This document shows, piece by piece, positions 25,882 to 33,581 of a DNA stretch of 52,538 nt. The notes under the pieces were generated by a model, which was not told the origin of the DNA, did no database searches, and was given only the letters and a program-made list of their open reading frames with translations. How positions within the stretch are numbered: position 1 is the first letter of the stretch; each line of letters begins with the position of its first letter. This DNA is from Mucilaginibacter sp. (GTDB lineage Bacteria > Bacteroidota > Bacteroidia > Sphingobacteriales > Sphingobacteriaceae), in assembly GCF_028287845.1 (NCBI RefSeq), contig NZ_JAQBOW010000082.1:1-52538 (forward strand), written 5' to 3'. The position numbers and the translations under genes are program-made.

Positions 25882-26580
25882 TTAATTCGCAGCAGTCAAT
25901 CTAACCAAATACTGCCCAAACTCATCCTCCAGTAATACTTCCATAGTAAAACCGGTTTCGACAGCAATTTGCTGTAGGGTATGCTCATCAATATATAGCC
26001 AGTTAAACCATTCGGTTTTTAACTTTTTATAATTGTATTGGTATTGTATCTCGCCATAATAGCCCTGTGCTGGCAATTTGCCTTCATACAGGTAAGCAAT
26101 ATCTGATGAATCGAATAATATTTGTCCGCCTTTAGCTAACAGGGTTTTTAAATGGGTAAGCAATTGTTTTAATTGTTGAAGTGTACCTGCCAAACCAATA
26201 CCATTCATCATAAATAACAGGGTATCAGATTTCTCGGCGTTATAATTAAATATATCAGCCTCAACTGTTTTTTTTACGCCCCGGTCCTTCATTAGCTGCA
26301 CACATAACGGTGAAATATCTAATGCTGTTATATCCAGGCCCTGTTCTTGCAAATGCAAAACATGGCTCCCCGCTCCCGCGCCAATATCCAATACCTTCCC
26401 CCGGCATTGTTCCATGGCCATATATTCAATATCGGGCATATCGTTCTCTTCCCTAAAATAGGCAGCTATAGGCATTTCTTCGGGCGGCCCGTATTTATTG
26501 TTGATCCAAAGTTTACTTTTAGATAAAGTGTGGTAATGATCAAATAGGGCCCGGCCTAAAATGTCGTTCATTTTGTTCAT
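25882..26580 (-). CDS. Class I SAM-dependent methyltransferase
   Basis: This 232-residue protein has the SAM-binding motif VLDIGAGAGSHVLHLQEQG near residues 70-88, the acidic motif LDISPLCVQ at the end of strand 2, and LLFMMNGIGLAGTLQQLKQL as the motif IV and helix region. It is a Rossmann-fold small-molecule or protein methyltransferase of the Methyltransf_25 kind. The substrate is unknown. It converges on the dipeptidase gene (45 bases apart). A second in-frame ATG at residue 4 is an equally possible start. Confidence 0.83.
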   Translation of the reverse strand: MNKMNDILGRALFDHYHTLSKSKLWINNKYGPPEEMPIAAYFREENDMPDIEYMAMEQCRGKVLDIGAGAGSHVLHLQEQGLDITALDISPLCVQLMKDRGVKKTVEADIFNYNAEKSDTLLFMMNGIGLAGTLQQLKQLLTHLKTLLAKGGQILFDSSDIAYLYEGKLPAQGYYGEIQYQYNYKKLKTEWFNWLYIDEHTLQQIAVETGFTMEVLLEDEFGQYLVRLTAAN

Positions 26581-26746
26581 TTTTAAAAACGTGCTTATAT
26601 CCGCATGTAAACATATACTTTTATAATAAAATATAACAACTGCATTTATTGTTATATATAAATTCCTAAATACCCCCCCTTTTTTAATTTCAAACTGTAT
26701 TAAACTAAATATCTCGTTACAATTGCCGAAGAATTATTTGTTTTGA

Positions 26747-26754
26747 TAATTTTG
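26747..26754 (+). promoter_or_regulatory. -7 promoter element of the lipoprotein gene
   Basis: TAATTTTG matches TAnnTTTG and ends 20 bases before the ATG at 26774. TTG at 26723-26725 is near the expected -33 position. Confidence 0.5.
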
Positions 26755-26773
26755 TCTACATCTTTCTTAACCT

Positions 26774-27283
26774 ATGAGAAACCTAAATTACCTATCGCTA
26801 ATATTGTTTTGCATATGCGCTTTGTTTTCGTGTAAAAAAAACGAAATAATTGGTGGAAAATCACACGCTGCATTAATAACCGGCAAGTGGCTGGCTTACC
26901 AGCAGCACACCATGATATATGACTTGAACACTGCTGATCTTGTAAAAGACACTACCATGTTGTTTAGCTCTACAAACCCGAAGGCGTGGTATGAAATATT
27001 TAATGACGATGGTTCTGCCTACATAACTACTATCCCGCATAAAGTAGCAGGTTCATCGGTTTATGCTACTGATAGCACTTCCTATTTGCATTACACAATT
27101 TTAGGTTCGGTATTAACCGTTAAACAAAATGGCGGCGGAAGCGAAACTGACCCTATCATCCGGTTAACCGATACTGACCTGGGGCTGGAAACCATATTTC
27201 AAAGCAATCCACAATCTGGCTGGGGGCTTGATGTAAATACTTCTTACAAATACATAGTAGATACTTACTACAGCAGGCAATAG
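26774..27283 (+). CDS. Hypothetical lipoprotein
   Basis: This 169-residue protein has a lipoprotein signal peptide ending in ICALFSC (lipid-bearing cysteine near residue 20). The mature part is mostly beta-strand-like, with GKWLAYQQHTMIYDLNT near its start, and reads like a small lipocalin-type barrel of the kind common in Bacteroidota lipoproteins. I do not recognise a specific family. It is a single gene with its own promoter and a convergent small membrane-protein gene downstream. The cellular place should be the outer or inner membrane, facing the periplasm. Confidence 0.7.
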   Translation: MRNLNYLSLILFCICALFSCKKNEIIGGKSHAALITGKWLAYQQHTMIYDLNTADLVKDTTMLFSSTNPKAWYEIFNDDGSAYITTIPHKVAGSSVYATDSTSYLHYTILGSVLTVKQNGGGSETDPIIRLTDTDLGLETIFQSNPQSGWGLDVNTSYKYIVDTYYSRQ

Positions 27284-27311
27284 CAGCTATTTGATCTTAC
27301 CGTTTACTATA

Positions 27312-27509
27312 TTACCTGCTTCGTTTCATTACGCGCACCAACTGCCTGTGCCTTTTAACGGCATAATAATCATTTGTTACCAATATGGCATGTATAACGC
27401 CGGGGATCCAGAAAAACAGCGTCAGGAAAATACTCAGGATAAAGGCTCCTATCCTACCCGTAGTGAATACAGCAAGCGGTGGTAATAAAAAGCAAAGGAA
27501 ATAGCGCAT
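27312..27509 (-). CDS. YqaE/Pmp3 family small membrane protein
   Basis: This 65-residue protein has two membrane helices. The block LLPPLAVFTTGRIGAFILSI followed by LFFWIPGVIHAILV is the Pmp3 / UPF0057 signature. Members are stress-linked membrane proteins in bacteria, plants and yeast, thought to affect membrane potential or cation leakage. The basic tail (KRHRQLVRVMKRSR) should face the cytoplasm. The plus-strand frame across the same bases is only a shadow. Family is clear, mechanism is not. Confidence 0.88.
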   Translation of the reverse strand: MRYFLCFLLPPLAVFTTGRIGAFILSIFLTLFFWIPGVIHAILVTNDYYAVKRHRQLVRVMKRSR

Positions 27510-27594
27510 GATATAAAATACTAAGTTAACTTATGTTAGACTTTGCTTAGTACGTATAGTTACAGTACATTTAATTTGTTAATGAGGCAGCCAA

Positions 27595-27822
27595 CTAAGG
27601 AATAGATGTTTTACTATTGCGCCCAACTATAAGATAAACTATTGAGCCAATAAAAGGGGCAAATAATACAATAAGTGCCCATATTAGTTTAGTAACAGCA
27701 TCTTTGAAATCTGAACGTACAATATCAATTAAGCAAATTATACTTAGCACAGGATAGGCCAGTGCAAAAGCTATAACGATCAATTCGAACCCGTTAAATT
27801 CAAAAAACAGTAAAGTATTCAT
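27595..27822 (-). CDS. PLDc_N-type small membrane protein
   Basis: This 75-residue protein is read from the ATG at 27822; the upstream extension is AT-rich and not protein-like. It has two membrane helices, LIVIAFALAYPVLSIICLID and TKLIWALIVLFAPFIGSIVY, ending LIVGRNSK. This matches the phospholipase D-nuclease N-terminal (PLDc_N) domain as a free-standing small protein (W-x-L-I-x3-P-x2-G-x2-Y). The role is unknown. It is divergent from yjbQ, about 80 bases apart, and 85 bases from the YqaE-like gene on the same strand, so the two could share a transcript. Confidence 0.82.
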   Translation of the reverse strand: MNTLLFFEFNGFELIVIAFALAYPVLSIICLIDIVRSDFKDAVTKLIWALIVLFAPFIGSIVYLIVGRNSKTSIP

Positions 27823-27902
27823 AATAAAGGTTTTTACTAAATTACTATTTATATTACATTTTAGTATCTGCATTGTTATTGCAGATAAATCTATAAAGCA
27901 TC

Positions 27903-28325
27903 ATGAAAATATACCAGCAACAATTACAGCTTAGCCACTACAGGCGCGGCTTCCATTTAATTACCGCAGAGGTTATACAGGCACTACCGCAGATTATTGA
28001 TTTAAAAACAGGTATTTGCCAGGTGTTTATTCAGCACACCTCTGCATCGTTAACCATTAATGAAAATGCCGACCCGACAGTGAGAAAAGATTTTGAAATG
28101 TACTTTAGTAAAACCGTGCCTGAAAATGATTCTGATTATATCCATGACGATGAGGGCCCTGATGATATGCCTGCACATTTAAAGTCCTCTTTATTAGGAA
28201 GCTCAGTAACTATCCCCATACGTAACGGAAAATTAGCTTTAGGCATGTGGCAAGGCATTTATTTATGCGAGCACCGCAACTACGGCGGACAAAGGAGCTT
28301 GATGATTACAGCCTGGGGAGAGTAA
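27903..28325 (+). CDS. yjbQ: YjbQ family protein (UPF0047)
   Basis: This 140-residue protein matches YjbQ over its whole length. The core has QVFIQHTSASLTINENADP, then a conserved HDDEGPDDMPAHLKSSLLG, and the ending LGMWQGIYLCEHRNYGGQR. The histidine, aspartate and glutamate set suggests a metal-binding active site. E. coli YjbQ has weak thiamine-phosphate synthase activity, so databases use the name secondary thiamine-phosphate synthase enzyme; the physiological role is unsettled. It is a single gene between divergent and convergent neighbours. Confidence 0.92.
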   Translation: MKIYQQQLQLSHYRRGFHLITAEVIQALPQIIDLKTGICQVFIQHTSASLTINENADPTVRKDFEMYFSKTVPENDSDYIHDDEGPDDMPAHLKSSLLGSSVTIPIRNGKLALGMWQGIYLCEHRNYGGQRSLMITAWGE

Positions 28326-28424
28326 TTATCGCAGTATTTATTGTCTGACCCATGAGATATTAGGATTGCCTTGATTATCTGTATAGCACTAAATCAAGTC
28401 CATCGTTTAGGTTCAGACAACTAC

Positions 28425-29396
28425 TTATCCCATATAAAACTTTTCCCGATACCCTGTTGGCGTCATCCCTACTGTTTTTTTGAATATCTTACGGAATGCT
28501 TTTGGGTCGCTATAACCAGAGTTAATCATAACCTCGGTCATTTGCTGGTTAGTTTGTATCAGTAGTTTTTTGGCAGCTTCTATGCGTGTTTTTTGGAGAT
28601 ATTCTATAGGCGTAATACCCGTTACCTGTTTAAACCTGCGGGCAATATTTCTCCGGCTGCCGGGTATTTCTTTTATCAGTTCTTCAATAGTGCCGGTATT
28701 TTGGTAAGCTGCTGCTATATTTTGCTGTGCCATAGTTACCAGTTCATCATTATGGCTTTGTAATGGCGAGAATGTGCTGAAATAAGTTTGCTGATCCCTA
28801 TCCATATCAATAGAAAATAATTTCGCTATACGTACGGCTATATCTTTACCGCAATACTTTTGCAGCAGGTGCAGCATTAAATGAAAGCTTGAAGTTGAAC
28901 CTCCGCTGGTATACAATCCACCATCGCCGGTAACTACTTTATCAGATTGTAATTTTACCGTTGGGAACGCGCTGGCAAATTCTTTACAGGCATCAACGTG
29001 CGTGGTAGCTGTTTTGCCGTTAAGTAAACCTGTAGCACCCAGTAAAAAAGCGCCGGTACATACACAAGCCAACTCTGCCCCTGCCTGAAACTGTTGCTGT
29101 AGCCAGGGTATATAATTATAATTTTCACGGATAGCGTGTACAATATCTTCAGACCTAAACGCAGGAATAAATATCAGATCCTGCTTTGGAGCCGTATCAA
29201 CCGGTTGTATTTTATATCCGTTAAATTCAATCGCTTTGTCTTTTATTATATCAGCTGCACAAAAAAGATTGATATTAAAAGCGGGTTCTTTATCATCAGC
29301 AACATAAAACCGGTTAACGCTTTCAAAAACATCCAGTATAGCGGCTACACTTATTAACCGATATCTATTGGTAAGCAAAAGACCTAATTGTATCAT
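28425..29396 (-). CDS. GlxA family AraC-type regulator with DJ-1/PfpI domain
   Basis: This 323-residue protein joins an N-terminal DJ-1/PfpI (class I glutamine amidotransferase-like) domain (about 1-185) to a C-terminal AraC DNA-binding domain (about 215-320). The elbow region LACVCTGAFLLGATG has C113 where DJ-1 proteins carry their cysteine. The two helix-turn-helix motifs are around TIEELIKEIPGSRRNIARRF and VMINSGYSDPKAFRKIFKKT, ending in GMTPTGYREKF. Proteins of this type often control small metabolic or stress genes. The most likely target is the divergent VOC/DinB/MATE run that starts 143 bases away. Confidence 0.9.
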   Translation of the reverse strand: MIQLGLLLTNRYRLISVAAILDVFESVNRFYVADDKEPAFNINLFCAADIIKDKAIEFNGYKIQPVDTAPKQDLIFIPAFRSEDIVHAIRENYNYIPWLQQQFQAGAELACVCTGAFLLGATGLLNGKTATTHVDACKEFASAFPTVKLQSDKVVTGDGGLYTSGGSTSSFHLMLHLLQKYCGKDIAVRIAKLFSIDMDRDQQTYFSTFSPLQSHNDELVTMAQQNIAAAYQNTGTIEELIKEIPGSRRNIARRFKQVTGITPIEYLQKTRIEAAKKLLIQTNQQMTEVMINSGYSDPKAFRKIFKKTVGMTPTGYREKFYMG

Positions 29397-29538
29397 ATTG
29401 GTAAATTTTAAATGGCAAGGCTAATATATAGAATTTTTGTCTTAAATGCCCCCGATAATTGACCGCTAACACCATTTTTAATACCATTATAAGCAGGTAA
29501 CTTAGTAAAAATAAATACATTACTTAAAACAACAAACA

Positions 29539-29964
29539 ATGGCTAAGATCAATCCTTACGTAAACTTTCTGGGCAAGACCGAGGAAGCTTTTAACTTTTA
29601 CAAATCAGTATTTGGCGGTGAGTTTTTAACATTGCAGCGCTTTAAAGATACTCCGCATGGCGATAACATGTCGGCAGAGGATAAAGAGAAAGTAATGCAT
29701 GTTGCACTGCCCATTGGTGATAATCTATTAATGGGCACTGATGTGCTGGAATCAATGGGGCAAAGCTTAAGCTTTGGTACTAATTTTTCTATAGCGATTG
29801 ATCCTAAAGATATGGATGAGGCTAACAGTCTTTTTAATGGGCTTGCAGTTGGCGGCCAGATAATGATGCCGTTAGAGAAAATGTTTTGGGGTGCATGGTT
29901 CGGTATGCTGTTTGATAAATATGGTGTACAATGGATGTTGAATTATGACGATAGCCAAAAATAA
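29539..29964 (+). CDS. VOC family (PhnB/glyoxalase-like) protein
   Basis: This 141-residue protein begins MAKINPYVNFLGKTEEAFNF and contains YKSVFGGEFLTLQRFKD, the opening strand and helix of PhnB-type VOC proteins. It ends WGAWFGMLFDKYGVQWMLNY, the usual C-terminal strand with a buried tryptophan. Members of this group are small dimeric enzymes or binding proteins, often annotated by a remote likeness to 3-demethylubiquinone methyltransferase, which is misleading. It heads a likely operon with the DinB gene 12 bases downstream. TAACTTAG at 29497-29504 resembles a -7 element with one mismatch. Confidence 0.85.
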   Translation: MAKINPYVNFLGKTEEAFNFYKSVFGGEFLTLQRFKDTPHGDNMSAEDKEKVMHVALPIGDNLLMGTDVLESMGQSLSFGTNFSIAIDPKDMDEANSLFNGLAVGGQIMMPLEKMFWGAWFGMLFDKYGVQWMLNYDDSQK

Positions 29965-29976
29965 GCCGCGATTAAC

Positions 29977-30474
29977 ATGAATGATGTTTTAACAGAATTA
30001 CAAGACACTAAGGCTAACCTTAAACTGGTCATCTCTTCATTTAGTGATGACCAGTTTAATACTGTTCCTTTTAAGGATAGCTGGACACCCGGACAAGTAT
30101 CAGATCATATTCTGAAAGCTGTAGGGGTTGGTGTGCTTTACGGAAATACCAAACCAACAACACGAAACCACGACGAGAAAGTAGCCGAAACTGCCAAGCT
30201 GTTTCTGAATATGGATATCAAAATGAAGTCCCCTGATTTTATTTTACCATCAAACGCGCCTCAAAATAAGCAGGAGACATTGAATAAGGTTGATGATACC
30301 TTTTCAAGGCTAATAGAAGCGGCTAAAACTTTAGATCTATCCTTAACCTGCCTGGCATTTGAAGTGCCTGGATTTGGTGAATTTACAAGATCAGAATTTA
30401 TATGGTTCTATATTTTCCATACCCAACGACATATCTATCAGTTAAAAAATATAGCTAAAGCATTAGGCGATTAA
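29977..30474 (+). CDS. DinB superfamily protein
   Basis: This 165-residue four-helix-bundle protein has a histidine in the second helix (WTPGQVSDHILKAVG) and the C-terminal pair in FHTQRHIYQLKNI. Together these fit the three-histidine metal site of DinB/YfiT-like hydrolases and thiol transferases. In many Firmicutes this fold includes bacillithiol transferases, but here the substrate cannot be told. It lies 12 bases after the VOC gene and four bases before a small unknown gene, so the set is co-transcribed. Confidence 0.8.
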   Translation: MNDVLTELQDTKANLKLVISSFSDDQFNTVPFKDSWTPGQVSDHILKAVGVGVLYGNTKPTTRNHDEKVAETAKLFLNMDIKMKSPDFILPSNAPQNKQETLNKVDDTFSRLIEAAKTLDLSLTCLAFEVPGFGEFTRSEFIWFYIFHTQRHIYQLKNIAKALGD

Positions 30475-30478
30475 GAAT

Positions 30479-30691
30479 ATGGTAGTTGAAGTTTTTAAAA
30501 CAAATGTTGCTGAGGTTAGGCTGTCTGAGTTACTAATTCAGCAACTGCTAAATCATTTCCCGGATAGCCGGGTAAACTTTGATATGGAAGACTGCGACAA
30601 AATATTACGTATTGAGGCCGAGGCTATTATTCCCGAAAAAATAATTGAAGTATTAAACGCAAATGGTTATTCTTGCGAGGTTTTGATCTGA
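30479..30691 (+). CDS. Small protein with ferredoxin-like fold, unknown function
   Basis: This 70-residue protein starts at the ATG four bases after the DinB stop. The pattern is strand-helix-strand-strand-helix-strand: MVVEVFKTNV, a helix to LLNHFPD, the strand SRVNFDMED, ILRIEAEA, a helix (PEKIIEVLNANG) and a last strand. It resembles heavy-metal-associated (HMA) or ACT-like small folds but lacks the CxxC metal site of HMA proteins. A single cysteine in MEDCDKILRIE is notable. The position between a DinB gene and a MATE transporter gene suggests a shared transcript, not a known pathway. Confidence 0.65.
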   Translation: MVVEVFKTNVAEVRLSELLIQQLLNHFPDSRVNFDMEDCDKILRIEAEAIIPEKIIEVLNANGYSCEVLI

Positions 30692-30723
30692 TTATTAACC
30701 CGGTACCCATTTCCCCCCAACTA

Positions 30724-32100
30724 ATGACCGTCAAAAATATATTTTCTATAATACGGCAATCGCTTAATGGCGAGGAACAGGATTATACACAAGGCAGCAT
30801 CCGTAAGGCGGTTTTCCTGTTGGCTATTCCTATGATATTAGAGCTAAGCCTGGAAAGTGTTTTTGCTTTGGTTGATATATTTTTTGTAAGCAAGCTGGGT
30901 CAGAATGCCATTGCAAGCGTTGGGCTTACAGAATCTGTTGTCACCATTGTTTATTCTATTGCCATTGGTTTAAGTACAGCGGCAACGGCCATTGTGGCGC
31001 GTCGAATTGGCGAAAAAAATGCCGAAGGTGCCGCACATGCGGGTGCGCAATCATTAATTATAGCTTTCATAATCAGCGGCTTTTTAACCGTTGCCGGGAT
31101 GGTTTATGCCGGCGATATTTTATCGTTAATGGGTGCAAGCAAAGCCGTTGTAGCAGAGGGCGCTATATTTACCCGCATAATGTTTGGCGGCAGCCTGGTA
31201 ATTATATTGATATTTCTAATCAACGGCATTTTTAGGGGGGCGGGCAACGCGGCTATGGCCATGAAGAGCTTGTGGATTGCCAGCTTAACCAATATAATAC
31301 TATGTCCCATTTTAATTTATTTTTTCGGGTTAAAAGGCGCGGCAATTGCCACGGTTACAGGCAGGAGCTCGGGTGTGCTTTATCAATGTTATCACTTAAT
31401 AAAAGGGCATGGTATTATAAAATTCACTGCCAAACATTTCAACTTTGACGCGCCGGTAATTAAATCTATCATCTCCATTGGCTGGCCCGCTACCCTGCAG
31501 TTTGTAATTGCAAGCGGCAGTTGGATGGTTGTGGCCCGGTTGGTAGCAGAAACCGGCGGAACGGCAGCATCGGCGGGTTATCAAGTAGCTATACGCAATG
31601 TGGTTTTCTTTATCCTGCCCGCGTGGGGATTAAGCAACGCAGCCGCTACCTTGGTGGGTCAAAATCTGGGGGCCAAAGAAACGCGACGAGCCGAAAAAAG
31701 TGTTATGATCACCGCGAAGTATAACGCTGTTTTTATGGGAATTGTAATGGTGATATTCCTGTTTTTTTCAAATCCTATTATCCGCATATTTACACAGGAA
31801 GAAATGGTGGTAAGATTTGGCACCCAGGCTTTGCAGATATTCGGATCTGCCTATATTTTTTACGGTATTGGCATGGTAATGACACAAGCGCTAAATGGCG
31901 CCGGCGATACTAAAACACCTACCTGGATAAATTTTGTATGTTTTTGGCTCATCCAGATACCGCTGGCCTATTTTCTATCAAAAACACTGGATATGAAAGC
32001 TACAGGAGCTTTTATTTCCATCCCCATTGCCGAAACTATGCTTGCTTTAGCGGCATGGTACTATTTCAAAAAGGGTAAATGGAAAGAGGTGAAGGTATAA
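30724..32100 (+). CDS. MATE family efflux transporter
   Basis: This 458-residue inner-membrane protein has about twelve hydrophobic helices in two similar halves. The first is marked by RKAVFLLAIPMILELSLESV and VDIFFVSKLGQNAIASVGLT, the second by WPATLQFVIASGSWMVVARL. It exports organic cations or drugs using a sodium or proton gradient. I chose the ATG at 30724; an upstream TTG at 30673 overlaps the small gene and adds an unlikely tail. It ends the VOC, DinB, small-protein, MATE run, with a 32-base gap. The substrate is unknown. A small-molecule detoxification theme would fit the run but is inference. Confidence 0.92.
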   Translation: MTVKNIFSIIRQSLNGEEQDYTQGSIRKAVFLLAIPMILELSLESVFALVDIFFVSKLGQNAIASVGLTESVVTIVYSIAIGLSTAATAIVARRIGEKNAEGAAHAGAQSLIIAFIISGFLTVAGMVYAGDILSLMGASKAVVAEGAIFTRIMFGGSLVIILIFLINGIFRGAGNAAMAMKSLWIASLTNIILCPILIYFFGLKGAAIATVTGRSSGVLYQCYHLIKGHGIIKFTAKHFNFDAPVIKSIISIGWPATLQFVIASGSWMVVARLVAETGGTAASAGYQVAIRNVVFFILPAWGLSNAAATLVGQNLGAKETRRAEKSVMITAKYNAVFMGIVMVIFLFFSNPIIRIFTQEEMVVRFGTQALQIFGSAYIFYGIGMVMTQALNGAGDTKTPTWINFVCFWLIQIPLAYFLSKTLDMKATGAFISIPIAETMLALAAWYYFKKGKWKEVKV

Positions 32101-32106
32101 GTCTGT

Positions 32107-33015
32107 TTATTTCTTCCACACATCTGTAATCACCGTTGCTTTTGTAGTGTCGCTAACCGGTAAATTATACATAGCCTCTATGGTGTGCAGTAAATTATAA
32201 TGGTTGATCTTTTCGCTGTATTTACCCTTATTTATATTCGCACCGGCAAAAATTGTCGGGATATAATTAACGGGTTTAAAATCGTCTTCATCAAAGGTTA
32301 CTATTAACAGGCTATTATGCTTTTTGGCCCAATTAGCGTAATCACCCAAATTATCCTTTAGCCACTTATCTCCTCTTTGTATAGCCGCGGCGTCACCCGG
32401 TTCACCTATATTATGCATATCATTATCCATGTTTGGGATAACGAAGGCAACAGTAGGCAATTTATCAAAGTCTTTAGGGAACTCATCCATTGGTAAACTT
32501 AATGCGGGCGATATGCCATTTACTTTATTACCCAACCAGTTTGCCCATGGCACATGTTTACGCGCGTATAGATATTGGTGCGTCAGATCGCTTATTTTAT
32601 AATTACAGGGCAAATACCCTGCCGAGGGCATAGTTTCTGCATACCCATTAAATGTTAAACCGCTGCCTATTAAGGCGCCGCCTAAATTTGGTGATGTATA
32701 AGGAGTTATAGTTACCAGGCACTCATCGCCTATGGTATTTTGTACACTGCCAGAAAATAAGGCCAGGTAATTAGGCTGACTTGGGTGTGTTACCCCATGC
32801 GAATCTGTAAATAATGCGCCGTCATTAGCAAGTTGATTAATATAAGGCGCATTAGGCGAGCCTATAAGTGCATTATAGCCATGATTTTCTTCAATAACTA
32901 CAATTACATGATCATAACGGTGTGGCTGATTTTGTGGCTTTTTACTAAAAGAGAAGCATATTATCCCAACGCCTGATATGGCTGTTATGCAAAGTAGTTT
33001 CGGAAAGAATTTCAT
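32107..33015 (-). CDS. Secreted phosphoesterase (acid phosphatase / phospholipase C superfamily)
   Basis: This 302-residue protein has an N-terminal signal or anchor (MKFFPKLLCITAISGVGIIC). The domain opens with DHVIVVIEENHGYNALIG, the metal and nucleophile region of the phosphoesterase family. It continues DSHGVTHPSQPNYLALFSGS and has TFDEDD near residue 240, matching acid phosphatases of the AcpA/SapM type and phosphatidylinositol-3-phosphatases. It should work outside the inner membrane, releasing phosphate from organic esters. It is divergent from the small gene at 33340, with a palindrome in the shared upstream region. The substrate is not fixed by the sequence. Confidence 0.88.
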   Translation of the reverse strand: MKFFPKLLCITAISGVGIICFSFSKKPQNQPHRYDHVIVVIEENHGYNALIGSPNAPYINQLANDGALFTDSHGVTHPSQPNYLALFSGSVQNTIGDECLVTITPYTSPNLGGALIGSGLTFNGYAETMPSAGYLPCNYKISDLTHQYLYARKHVPWANWLGNKVNGISPALSLPMDEFPKDFDKLPTVAFVIPNMDNDMHNIGEPGDAAAIQRGDKWLKDNLGDYANWAKKHNSLLIVTFDEDDFKPVNYIPTIFAGANINKGKYSEKINHYNLLHTIEAMYNLPVSDTTKATVITDVWKK

Positions 33016-33339
33016 AGTTCAATACTGTTTTGCAAAGAAACTAAAAATCCTATCAAATATTGTGGGATAATATTTAACTATTCAAATTTTTAGGCGAGGT
33101 ATAATTTACAGATCAGTATATTGTTGGGCGAGTTGTTTAATGCCCGGGGCTGTAAGCTTTGTCCACACCCAAATCTCTATCAAAAATGACCTATCGGTCA
33201 TTTTTCTTAACTAATTTTAACATTTACAATCACAATATCCACCCGGTAAATAACGTCTTATTTGCATTATATTTAATCACTAAAACTCAGCAATCTTTGA
33301 AAAAAACGTGACTATTCAATTATTTAAAATCATCACAAC
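33016..33339. other. Divergent intergenic region, no gene seen
   Basis: This 324-base stretch separates the divergent phosphoesterase and small hypothetical genes, so it should contain both promoters. No exact TAnnTTTG element is clear; TATATTTA at 33268-33275 is a near match for the plus strand. Its one clear feature is the palindrome at 33182-33205. Confidence 0.45.
33182..33205. promoter_or_regulatory. Operator-like palindrome in a divergent promoter region
   Basis: AAAAATGACC-TATC-GGTCATTTTT has perfect 10-base arms. The form would also suit a bidirectional terminator, but no gene ends here. The divergent setting and the TGACC..GGTCA core, typical of TetR or MarR operators, favour a regulator site. 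Confidence 0.5.
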
Positions 33340-33579
33340 ATGAAATTTAAAATGAAGTTAGCCGACGGTACTACCCAAATAATACAAATAACTGCCGACT
33401 ATTTTAAGACCTGGCGCGTGTGGCGGGTACAGGTGAACGGAAAAGTTGCCATGCTATACAAATTAGGCAACGAGTGGATGCAGCGTCATGAAGATTATTT
33501 AGATGCCCATACTTTATCAGTTATAGGCAAATATATTGATAGCATGCTTTCGTCGCCGGGTAATGCTTCATTTGCCTGA
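33340..33579 (+). CDS. Small hypothetical protein
   Basis: This 79-residue protein starts MKFKMKLADGTTQIIQITAD and reads as a compact beta-rich domain (ADYFKTWRVWRVQVNGKVAM) with a helical end (DAHTLSVIGKYIDSML). I do not recognise the family. Normal codon use, a clear ATG and a plausible upstream region argue that it is a real gene. It converges on the hemerythrin gene, with only two bases between the stops. No signal peptide or membrane segment is visible, so it is probably cytosolic. Confidence 0.65.
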   Translation: MKFKMKLADGTTQIIQITADYFKTWRVWRVQVNGKVAMLYKLGNEWMQRHEDYLDAHTLSVIGKYIDSMLSSPGNASFA

Positions 33580-33581
33580 CA

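Noticed and set aside
26681..26692. C7T6 homopolymer run as a phase-variation switch
   Set aside because: It is between genes, far from promoter elements and reading frames, so there is no evidence for a switch.
27291..27485. 64-codon plus-strand frame after the 26774 lipoprotein gene
   Set aside because: It lies opposite the clear YqaE/Pmp3 gene on the minus strand.
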